Of a stretch of 64,000 bases of DNA, positions 23,001-30,889 are shown piece by piece; the stretch's first letter is position 1; each line of letters starts with the position of its first letter. The stretch is from Liolophura sinensis (lineage: Eukaryota; Mollusca; Polyplacophora; Chitonida; Chitonidae): positions 1,786,873 through 1,850,872 of the forward strand of contig NC_088306.1 of assembly GCF_032854445.1 (NCBI RefSeq). Direction: 5' to 3'. A program made the translations under genes and the position numbers. The notes under the pieces are model-generated. The model saw only the letters and a list, made by a program, of their open reading frames with translations, did not search any database and was not told the origin of the DNA.

Positions 23001-25184
23001 CCTCCGTTGTTCAGTTGGTTAGCGCACTAGCGCAGCATAATGACCCAGAAGCCTCTCATCAATGCGGTCGCTGTAAGTTCAAGTCCAGCTCATGCTGGCT
23101 TCCTCTCCAGCCATATGTGGGAAGGTCTAGCAGCAACATGCAGATGGACGTGGGTTTCCCCTGGACTCTGCCTGGGTTCCTCCCACTATGGTGCTGGCTG
23201 CAGTCGCATAAGTGAAATATTCTTAAGTACGGCGTAAAACACCAACCAGATAAATAATAATAAATATAACTACATGTACATGCAGGTACGGATTAAAAGA
23301 GATTACATGTATTTCCACATTCCAAAAGGATATCTCTGCTTTGGTTGAAGCGTCGGACAGCTGCTCTGGAGAAATTTCCACTCTGTCTGGTTGCTTATCT
23401 GATCGTCGCAACATTATCACAGCTGATATCCGCGAAACTCTCTGCTCATCAATCTGCAGCAATTACATGTTGTTATTAAATGCTTCAATAAAACTGGCTT
23501 ACCATCAATGGCCTCAAGACAGACATTCACCTATTATTTATTTGACGAATAACATAAATCCATCTGATAGTAATAAACTCTCATCTTAAACATTCAAGTA
23601 CTGGTTAATAAATGAACATAAATGAGTAGATCTGTAAAGGTGTTTGTTTCAATCTGAATTTACATACATGTATTCATCCTATACCATATGTTTCTATGTT
23701 TCTGAGGTTTTGACTTTGGCACAGTTGACTTTGGCACAGTATGAAGGCAGAACTATAAACAGGCTTTCATATCATATTTACAAGCCAGGTCAGAATCAAA
23801 ACTTAAAATCGACTGTCCCATCACACTCCCATCACAGGCTCATATTAATAAGCTATGAACAGCGTAAAACATCAATCAAATAAATAAATAAATAATAAGC
23901 TATGCTAAGTTTTGTACCAATATCTGTCTGTCATGTCTATGTAACTGTTTTTGTCACTCTACAACAGTAAAACATGTGTTAAGAGCCAGTTTTTAAACTG
24001 ATGAGAAGACTCTGGTTTTGTCTGAGACGACAGAATATATGATATACTAGTATCAGATTTCCTATAATTTGTGTTTTTAATGGTGGTTAGTGGGGTAAAG
24101 CAGTCAAATGTTACACTGCCGGCTGGCTGATGAATAGTAGTACGTTGTCTGATATGGTGAACTACATGTATGTAACAGTTAAACAGCACATACCGTGAAA
24201 GTATCACAAGAGCTCTCATCTGTTCAGTCGGACATTGCTTTGACGTTGGGCTTGGCAAGATTGCTCTGACATTGGATTTGGCAAAATTTTATTCGGCCAA
24301 GGATGGCCCCAAACCAACATCAGAGAGCACTCCATTTAATCACCTGATGGAGTTGCTGTAGCTGTGTGTCACGGTGTTTGACATTAAAATTATCCATCAA
24401 ATACCTCTCCATGGCCTTAAGTTTACAGACATTTATGTTCCTTATCTTTTTGTCTGTCGATTTATCACGTGCACAATGTCGATAGGTCATTTCTAGGCTG
24501 TGTAGGCCCGGCATTTCTTGATGATGCTCAAAGAACCCAACGTATTGACGGCCTCAACATATCTGATAAGTGCTGGTGACTACGTCAGGTTTTTACATCT
24601 TAAAAACACTATGTAGAATGTCATGTATCCTTGTGTGCTGAGGGAACAATTGGACAGCCAGTAGATATTAGAACTACTGTCACAGTGGTGGATATGAAAT
24701 ATTCAACATGCTGGCAATAGAGCTTAATTCCGATGACAATGACAGCCCTCCTTGCGTCGTTCCATTAGTTTCGGATGAGAAAATGTGGGACCAACAGAAT
24801 TACATGTACATACACTAGCCCTGGATGTCGTAGTCATGGCTGGGTCTCCTTTAGCCCGGTAGGCTGAATTGTAAAATTTCGGAAAATAATCGATTACTAA
24901 CCTAACTCGCTCATCCAGCCACTTCTTTAAAGTTTTATAATTCCTCCTACCCGGCTAAAAAGGGGACCCAGCCATGACTACGCGACGCCCTACGAGCGTT
25001 GTCATCCAGGCCTATATATGCATGAACTCCATTACATTTACATTGTGAGTTACAATGCATAACATATCTGCTAATTTACCTCTCCAATGAGAAGACCCAT
25101 CACCTCCTCGCGTTCTGTAGACAGAGCGTGGGTCAGACAAACCATATAGGCGTCTGATTCCAAATAAACTTTTTCTACTGCCAT
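17036..25184 (-). CDS. BRCC3: BRCC36/BRCC3 lysine-63-specific JAMM deubiquitinase, complete
   Basis: Seen: seven exons in transcript order: 25184-25080, 23453-23334, 22593-22506, 21271-21183, 18504-18440, 17882-17707, 17181-17036 (TAA). They total 789 nt, or 262 residues, with all phases compatible. The start MAVEKVYLESDAYMVCLTHA matches the family N-terminus. The zinc site is visible: E27 (STEREEVMG), H92 and H94 (GWYHSHPH), and S102 and D105 (WPSHVD). Conserved blocks LRRSDKQPDRVEISPEQL, DVRTQAMYQMMD, HIVPSARVGPACLES and VYTKSLS follow, ending in a charged coiled coil (about 232-262). Known: BRCC36 cleaves K63-linked ubiquitin in the nuclear BRCA1-A complex (with Abraxas) and the cytoplasmic BRISC complex (with ABRO1). 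The catalytic residues are intact, so activity is inferred. It is shorter than the human protein because it lacks the ~25-residue insert after the GE-D region. The intron between exons 2 and 3 is AT-AC. Introns hold SINEs and an inverted-repeat element. Confidence 0.96.
17234..17570 (-). mobile_element. SINE family 2, fullest copy
   Basis: Starts ttatggcttaatgccatact. It contains taaaccaccgacctttggca, ggtggaagacaagtggtctt and ggttttgaacccactcctct, and ends in a reversed tRNA-like head (gactagaccatggcccactc). It shares the tail layout with family 1 but has a different body. It lies in the BRCC3 intron 17182-17706. Confidence 0.65.
18048..18215 (-). mobile_element. SINE family 1, truncated
   Basis: Contains cattggtgttttacgctgta, ggaatatttcacttatg and a middle ending gaagccagcataagctggac, then stops without the tRNA head. 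It lies in the BRCC3 intron 17883-18439. Confidence 0.75.
18620..18726 (-). mobile_element. SINE family 2, truncated by the adjoining transposon
   Basis: Contains gccatactcaacaatttctc, gggtggaggaaaccacagtg and taaaccaccaacctttggta. It stops exactly at the left end of the inverted-repeat element starting at 18727, so that element probably inserted into this SINE. Confidence 0.6.
18727..20146. mobile_element. 1.4-kb inverted-repeat DNA element (TTAA-type ends) in a BRCC3 intron
   Basis: The left end GTTAAAGGATTAGTGTCCAG and the reverse complement of the right end GTTAAAGGATTAGTGTTCAG match at 23 of 24 bases when extended to the following ATTT. Both ends contain TTAA, the target duplicated by piggyBac-like elements. 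Inside there are only short frames. One at about 19036-19172 (IVYDIEVPIYDTDIVDQTS) looks like a decayed acidic protein start. No catalytic motif was recognised. It is probably a non-autonomous or decayed DNA transposon, class uncertain. Confidence 0.7.
20176..20382 (-). mobile_element. SINE family 1
   Basis: Contains gattggtgttttacgccgta, ccagcattatcgtgggagga, cccacgatcatccacaggtt and gaactcacagtgatcacact. The tRNA head is missing at the right. It is in the BRCC3 intron 18505-21182, just right of the inverted-repeat element. Confidence 0.85.
20590..20910. mobile_element. Diverged relative of the 9663-10035 MITE
   Basis: Shares cacaaaggccttaaaatgac, the stretch ttctgataaggaattaatca, and a closing ataaagttataaagcac with the 9663 element. 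Terminal inverted repeats are not clear here, so ends are approximate. Confidence 0.4.
21143..21182 (-). repeat. 20-bp tandem duplication carrying two 5' splice sites
   Basis: The plus strand has ctgcaccaaatcctccttac twice in a row. On the minus strand each copy starts with GTAAGGAGG. The first follows the BRCC3 exon (AAAG|GTAAGG) and the second is 20 nt further (CAG|GTAAGG). Using the second would add 20 nt and shift the frame. Confidence 0.9.
21498..21776 (-). mobile_element. SINE family 1, near full length
   Basis: An AT-rich tail (tttatttgattggtgttcta) is followed by agcattatggtgggaagaaa, cccacgaccatccgcaggtt and agtatgagctggacttaaac. It ends in the reversed head gctaaccacctgagccatga. 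Read on the minus strand, this begins like a tRNA (GGCCTTCATGGCTCAG-GTGGTTAGCG). It lies in the BRCC3 intron 21272-22505. Confidence 0.9.
22594..22611 (-). promoter_or_regulatory. U12-type branch point and AC acceptor of BRCC3
   Basis: On the minus strand the intron ends TTTCTTAACCATGCGCAC and the exon begins AGATTAGCAC. TTTCTTAAC matches the U12 branch site TTCCTTAAC. The branch A at 22604 is 10 nt from the AC end, as expected for U12 introns. Confidence 0.92.
22722..22860 (-). mobile_element. SINE family 1, internally deleted
   Basis: Has ttggagttttatgctgcata, caagcattatggtggat, then directly gaactcacagtgatcgcact and a decayed head. It lies in the U12 intron of BRCC3. Confidence 0.65.
22998..23262 (+). 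mobile_element. SINE family 1, full length
   Basis: The head ggcctccgttgttcagttgg + ttagcgcac is tRNA-like. The body contains agctcatgctggcttcctct and the tail is gtgaaatattcttaagtacg + gcgtaaaacacc with an AT-rich end. It lies in the U12 intron of BRCC3, 60 bp from the ATATCC donor. Confidence 0.9.
23324..23333 (-). promoter_or_regulatory. U12-type 5' splice site (AT-AC intron) of BRCC3
   Basis: The exon ends in GCAGAG and the intron starts ATATCCTTTT, a perfect match to the U12 AT-AC donor consensus ATATCCTT. No GT donor is available at the conserved protein junction E|R. Confidence 0.93.
23856..23896 (+). mobile_element. SINE family 1 tail fragment
   Basis: Only agcgtaaaacatcaatc plus (aaat)n remains. 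It lies in the first BRCC3 intron (23454-25079), which otherwise shows nothing recognisable apart from the foldback element at 24829. Confidence 0.5.
24829..24982. mobile_element. 154-bp foldback (MITE-like) element
   Basis: The left arm CGTAGTCATGGCTGGGTC and the right arm GACCCAGCCATGACTACG are perfect reverse complements. Similarity continues inward (cctttagcccggtagg versus cctacccggctaaaaagg). No coding capacity. It lies in the first BRCC3 intron. Confidence 0.75.
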
Positions 25185-25241
25185 TTTCAGTTAACCTCAA
25201 TCACTTTAAATTGTTAAATTCAACTCATTTCTGTCACTCAC

Positions 25242-25420
25242 ACACTGATCCGGAAGTAGTGCGGTGGACTATATGTACCTCCGAAAAGGGGAGAGCTGTG
25301 AAAGTCAAACTTTGACATCGGCGTAATAGAAGCGGCAGGCTCAGACGTAGAGGTATTCCGCAAGTCGAAAAGGTTGCGGCCGTCATGCTTGACAGCAGAT
25401 CCGTTGTTATCAGATGGCAT
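25242..25420 (-). other. Protein-like open stretch upstream of BRCC3 (possible first coding exon of unknown gene)
   Basis: From an ATG at 25420 the minus strand is open for 60 codons (starts MPSDNNGSAVKHDGRNLFDL; ends SPPHYFRISV). A strong donor (AGTGT|GTGAGT) occurs at 25242, before the in-frame TGA. Composition looks like a real polypeptide rather than random sequence, but I do not recognise it. It lies 57 bp upstream of the BRCC3 ATG on the same strand. It could be an alternative 5' exon, a neighbouring gene's first exon spliced past BRCC3, or a chance ORF in a 5' UTR. Confidence 0.3.
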
Positions 25421-25429
25421 TGTCAAGCG

Positions 25430-27180
25430 TTCGGGGGGAGTAGTGTCAGAGGTGATAACGCCGTGCTGACCCGCTGACTGACTGGTAGAGGTTTGTATCG
25501 TGTATTTGCTGTGCAGAGCCTAACCCGTGTCGTCGGCCGCCAGCTGATCTCTGCATGCTGGAAACACGGCATATCCTCCCTTCATCCAGGTTCAGGGAGA
25601 TCGAAAACAGACCCACAGATCCGCCGACAGAATGACAGAACAGTCAATTGATTAGTGTGCCGTGATAAATTGTGCAGAAGATCGTCCCTTGGACTTTGCC
25701 ACAGGTGCGAATGATTTGTGTTAGTAGTCCTATGGTATATATAGGCTTACTTACCTCCATGAGGCTGCTGGTATAATAAAATAGCGTGTATGATCAGTAG
25801 GTTGGATGTCATAGGCATGATGGCAGATAGATGATGGAGGACAGAGATGCATTCTAACAGTTTCATGACAGATTGCGCAGTTTGTTCCGTTTTACATTTC
25901 ATTTCAGATATAGGCCTACATGTAGAGCCATCTGGTTTGCAGGTACATGAATGTTTGATTTGATTGATGTTTTATGCAGTAGGAACATGCAGGTAGGTCT
26001 ACCGTTAAGACCGTAGTGGCAAACACGTAACTCTAATTCAAGTGGCACAGCCACAAGAATTACAATGCGAAACAAGATGTATCATAGAATAATTTGCAGC
26101 ACCTCTGCACAGAGTTATATTTTAGCCTGGCACCTTACCTGAACTCTTTTGCTGTAGCAGTGCAGATGAGTCTGGGAAGAGTGCACAAATTTTCAGAAAA
26201 GGAAAAGGAGATATTGCAAAAATGCAAGCTTGTCCGTGGGATTTCTTTTTGCGGTAAGGACTCATTTATAATGTACAGCAACCAGTGATAGCTGTGCATT
26301 CCTTCGTGGCTTTTATTGAAGAAATTGATACGACAAATGTGCTTCTTAGGCAGATATGTTTTACATGTTTTGGTCAACTATAAACACACTTTTTTTTGTT
26401 CAGTTGCACAGAACTATTGTACCAATGTTTTATATATGAATAGGTCTAGAGGAAAATTGAGGAAAATAATAATTTAGAAATATAATAATAATTTATACAT
26501 GTTTTTAATTTGATCTGTAAAGCAGGCTATAGCTGTATGTAATCTGTACATGTAGCTGTTTTAATGACTGGGTCCTGCTGTTTTCAGCAGTAAGCATGTT
26601 AACTACCATTAGGTAAAACATGCAACTTGATGGATAATAAAATAAACCCTGAAGCAGCCTTGCAATTCACTAAAAGCACATTCAAATTTGAATAACCCAA
26701 CAACAATATTTTTTCGCACTGTAAACTTTCCTCTCCTCAGTAGTCAGAAAACTATCACTGCCCTCACATTATCTTACATGTTTTCCGGTTGTTTTCATGT
26801 CATGTGTTATTTTAGGGGAATTTGTCAATGTTGACAATTGTTGGGCTCTGTTGCAATATGTCCAGTTGTAAATTATACTAGTTTGAATTTGTTTCACTGT
26901 ATAGAAATACGTGTATTGAAACTGTATTAGGATGTGTGTTAGTAGGGTACCGACCAATCCGATTCTCATGTATGTGTGTCACTGACATGTAAACTCTCAT
27001 ACAGATGATATAATGTGTGGGCTAAAAATAAATCTCTTGTCCAACAGTACACAGCATATACATGTAGATTAGCGTATATCAGGCTCAGTTTTAAGGTATA
27101 TATCACATGGATTTTTAAAACAAATAGCTTTTTACAGATATGAATTTATGTATTATACACCTATATGTACATGCATGTAT
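25430..27180. other. Region upstream of BRCC3, no recognised gene
   Basis: Probably includes the BRCC3 promoter just right of 25430, but no core element can be named. A reversed SINE tail scrap (ttgattgatgttttatgcag) is at about 25960. The rest is AT-rich with short frames only. Confidence 0.5.
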
Positions 27181-27184
27181 TGTT

Positions 27185-28665
27185 GGGGTATCCCTCTGCA
27201 TGTTTGTGTATCCCTCTGCATGTTAATGTATCCCATTGAATGTTTGTGTATCCCTCCGCAAGGTGGTGTGTGTATCCCTCAGCGTGTTGTTTTATCCCTT
27301 TGCATGATAGTGTATTTCTCAGCATGTTTGTGTATCCCTAAGCATTTGTGTGCATCCCTCAGCATGTTTGTGTATCGCTTTGCATGTTTGTGTATCCCTC
27401 GGCATGTTTGTGTATCCCTTTACATGTTGGTGTGTCCCTAAGCAAGTTGGTGTATCCCTTACCATGTTGGTGTATCTCTCAGCATGTTGGTGTATCTCTC
27501 AGCATGTTAGTGTATCCTTCAGCATGTTGGTGCATCCTCCAGCATTTTGGTGCATCCTTCAGCATATTGGTGTATCTCTCAGCATGTTGGTGTATGTTGG
27601 TGCATCCTCCAGCATGTTGGTGTATCCTCCAGCCTGTTGGTGCATCCTCCAGCATGTTGGTGTACCCTCCAGCCTGTTGGTGCCTCCTCCAGCATGTTGG
27701 TGTATCTCTCAGCATGTTGATGTATCTCTCAGCATGTTGCTGCATCCTCCAGCATGTTGGTGTATCCTCCAACATTTTGCTGCACCCTCCAGCCTGTTGG
27801 TGCCTCCCTCAGCATGTTGGTGCCTCCTCCAGCATGTTGGTGCATCCTCCAGCATGTTGGTGCATCCTCCAGCATGTTGGTGCATCCTCAAGCCTGTTGG
27901 TGTATTTTTCAGCATGTTGGTGCATCCTCCAGCATGTTGATGTATCCTCCAGCATGTTGGTGCATCCTTCAACATGTTGGTGCATCCTCCAGCATGTTGG
28001 TGTATCCTCCAGCATGTTGGTGCATCCTCCAGCATGTTGGTGCATCCTCCAGCATGTTGGTGTATCCTTCAGCATGTTGGTGCATCCTCCAACATGTTGG
28101 TGTATCCTCAAGCCTGTTGGTGCATCCTCCAGCATGTTGGTGTATCCTCCAGCATGTTGATGCACCCTCCAGCATGTTGGTGCATCCTCCAGCATGTTGG
28201 TGTATCCTCCAACATTTTGCTGCACCCTCCAGCCTGTTGGTGCCTCCCTCAGCATGTTGGTGCCTCCTCCAGCATGTTGGTGCATCCTCCAGCATGTTGG
28301 TGCATCCTCAAGCCTGTTGGTGTATTTTTCAGCATGTTGGTGCATCCTCCAGCATGTTGATGTATCCTCCAGCATGTTGGTGCATCCTTCAACATGTTGG
28401 TGCATCCTCCAGCATGTTGGTGTATCCTCCAGCATGTTGGTGCATCCTCCAGCATGTTGGTGCATCCTCCAGCATGTTGGTGTATCCTTCAGCATGTTGG
28501 TGCATCCTCCAACATGTTGGTGTATCCTCAAGCCTGTTGGTGCATCCTCCAGCATGTTGGTGTATCCTCCAGCATGTTGATGCACCCTCCAGCATGTTGG
28601 TGCATCCTCCAGCATGTTGGTGCATCCTCCAGCATGTTGGTGTATCCTCCAGCATGTTGAGGTAT
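27185..28665. repeat. 20-bp minisatellite, about 74 copies, with internal higher-order duplication
   Basis: Unit agcatgttggtgcatcctcc (20 bp). Because 20 is not a multiple of 3, all three frames cycle through the same peptide pattern on both strands. The left third is more diverged (tgtttgtgtatccctc-type units). The block 27761-28200 (440 bp) is repeated at 28201-28620 (420 bp), apparently identical except for one missing unit. Confidence 0.97.
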
Positions 28666-29845
28666 ATTTTGGTGTATATGTTAGCCAATTCATGTGTTTA
28701 AGCAGCAATTTACACAGCAGTTTATAAGAAGACGAAAACATGCAGATTCAATCCTGGATTATTTCAGTTCAAATTTTATCTAAAACAATTTTGAAACATA
28801 CACCCCTTGTGAGTGTACATGTATATGTGTACAGTATGTGACAGTAGGTTTACACTTCAGAGTATAAGCATACAATGACAGATAGCAATCAGCCAGATGT
28901 GGCTGAAGGATGGGATCCAAATATTTACACAGCACACAAGGGCATGTCTAACAAACCGAGGCAGTCAATGTCATTTGTAATACATGTATATCAACAGGCT
29001 GTGTTACACTCTAAGCAAGGTTAATGTCTGTGGAATGTACATAGAACTGTTCCTGAAAACCATACTCCAAAATGACACGTTTTACAGCATGAAATAAAAT
29101 GTTTTCACATGACTCTAGAAACATGGTGATGATTCTAGCCTTCTATAATACATTTTGATCTCACCCTGTATTAAAGTGGAGCAGTTAAAAAGATTCCTTG
29201 GGCGTTAGGAGAGGAAATAAACAGTTGACAGGTTCTCATAGACCCATTTATTTGTTTTGGTTGTTGTTTAAGTCTTGATCAGTGGGCTCATTGAGGTGAT
29301 GCAGAAATTAAAACTCAGTTGTGTCAATATGTCGTACACACCGAAGTTCACCAGCTGCATGCCATCAGCTACTGCTTTATTTCGGAGACGCTGATTTCCT
29401 CCACCCACCAATGTTCATGTACGAACCCTGCTCTACATGTTGTATATACGTACGTTAATAGTTTGTTGTTCATATTTTTGTGCCATGTTACATGGCCATT
29501 CTGATGTGGATTTTGGCATCTCACATAACACCCCTGCGCTCGGGTATTAATGGATACAAAGAGTGCATATATAGATAAGTGTAGATCTGTTTGATGATGT
29601 TTGATGATGTTTGATGATGTATGTGTTTACCACAGTGATGCGTGGAACGTGTGTGTGTTTTGTTTATACGTAGTGAGACAGAATGTTTCATTTCCTTTTA
29701 CAGATTCTAAATCTTGCCTATTGATGATGATGGATGTAGTCATGACAGTGGCAGAGAGAAGAAGCTAGAAATTAAAGAAGAGAAACTGAACTTCTGAGCA
29801 TTGATGCAAGTGGCGGTCAGTTAATGTTCACCATCATAAACTGTT
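28666..29845. other. Intergenic, no recognisable gene
   Basis: AT-rich, with three short gtttgatgat repeats near 29590. A polypyrimidine-AG (ccttttacag, 29701) could be a splice acceptor for a 5' UTR exon of the downstream DUF229 gene, but no donor-phase evidence supports it. Confidence 0.4.
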
Positions 29846-29970
29846 TGTGGCTGAGCGATTTGCATGCTAGTGTAGCATAGTAACTCAGGGGCCCGTCACC
29901 AGTGCAGTCACTGTGAGTTGGGAAGGTCTGTCAGCAACCTGCGGAAGGTCGTTGGTTTCCCCCTGCAGCT
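29846..29970 (+). mobile_element. SINE family 1 fragment
   Basis: Contains tgctagtgtagcatagtaac, caccagtgcagtcactgtga and gtcagcaacctgcggaaggt, then ends. Head and tail are degraded or missing. Confidence 0.65.
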
Positions 29971-30067
29971 TTGAACGTTGTTGGCTTATCGTAGTCTTAT
30001 ACATTCAGCTGACCTAACCCTTACTACAGTTACATTAATTCTTCAACCTTTTCACATCTTTGCAAGA

Positions 30068-30334
30068 AGGGGCCTCCGTGGCTCAGTTGGTTAGCGCGCT
30101 AGTGCAGCATAATGACCCAGGAGCCTATCACCAATGCAGTCGCTGTGAGTTCAAGCCCAGCTCATGCTGGGTTCCTCTCCGGCCGTACGTGGGAAGGTCT
30201 GCAGCAACCTGCGGATGGTCGTGGGTTCCCCCCGGGTTCTGCCCGGTTTCCAGCCACCATAATGCTGACCGCCATTGTATATGGGAAATATTTTTGAGTA
30301 CGGCGTAAAACACCAATCAAATAAATAAATAAAT
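30068..30334 (+). mobile_element. SINE family 1, full length, well preserved
   Basis: The head ggggcctccgtggctcagtt + ggttagcgcg resembles a tRNA 5' half with A box. Then come gtgagttcaagcccagctca (B-box-like), gtgggaaggtctgcagcaac, and the tail agtacggcgtaaaacaccaa + tcaaataaataaataaat. It is the best reference copy in the window. Confidence 0.93.
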
Positions 30335-30889
30335 CTTTGCAAGGCGTTTAATTAATCAAGCATATTCTCCACATATTTGTCTCTCGGTTCTCAGTCGAAC
30401 TCATATCCTGCTGATACAACTGTGGCTTTGATTTGGCCAGTTTGTCATGAATTGCAGATGTATTTTGACAAGTTTCATTTCTGTGGAAATGGGATGTTCA
30501 TCCATTCATAAACCTGGCCTCTGTGTAATGTAAGATAAATACTCCTGAGTAGATACTTGGTTAAACTTCAATCAGGGGTTATTTTTCCATGTGCGAATCA
30601 CCAGTCTTGGGAGGAAATTAAATATTTCTTTCAGTCCAAATTGAGTTTTTTATTCAATCGACAAACCGAGTACCGGACTGAATACGGAGACGACTTCATT
30701 GAACCCCTGAGAATAAATAAATAACCTGCTGAGCAAAATAATACGTGGGTGTTTGATTTTTAAATGTGGACTTTACTGCATCCTTGAATGATGTTAGCCA
30801 TTTGTATAAAAAGTCAGTCTCATTAAGGGTGTAAGTTTTTGATGCAGTAATTGTGTTTTGTATCCCACAGGTCTGACAACTGGCTCACT

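Noticed and set aside
25012-25200. 62-aa minus-strand ORF over the first BRCC3 exon
   Set aside because: It is a shadow in another frame. The conserved BRCC3 N-terminus is in the frame starting at 25184.
26094-26288. 64-aa plus-strand ORF
   Set aside because: No recognisable domain, no splice context, and it is AT-rich like the surroundings.
27348-28741. ORFs of 270-315 aa in the 20-bp array
   Set aside because: All frames on both strands are open because the unit lacks stops. This is repeat translation only.
29701-29810. 5' exon of the DUF229 gene
   Set aside because: An acceptor-like ccttttacag is present but no donor or conserved sequence follows. Cannot be supported without cDNA.
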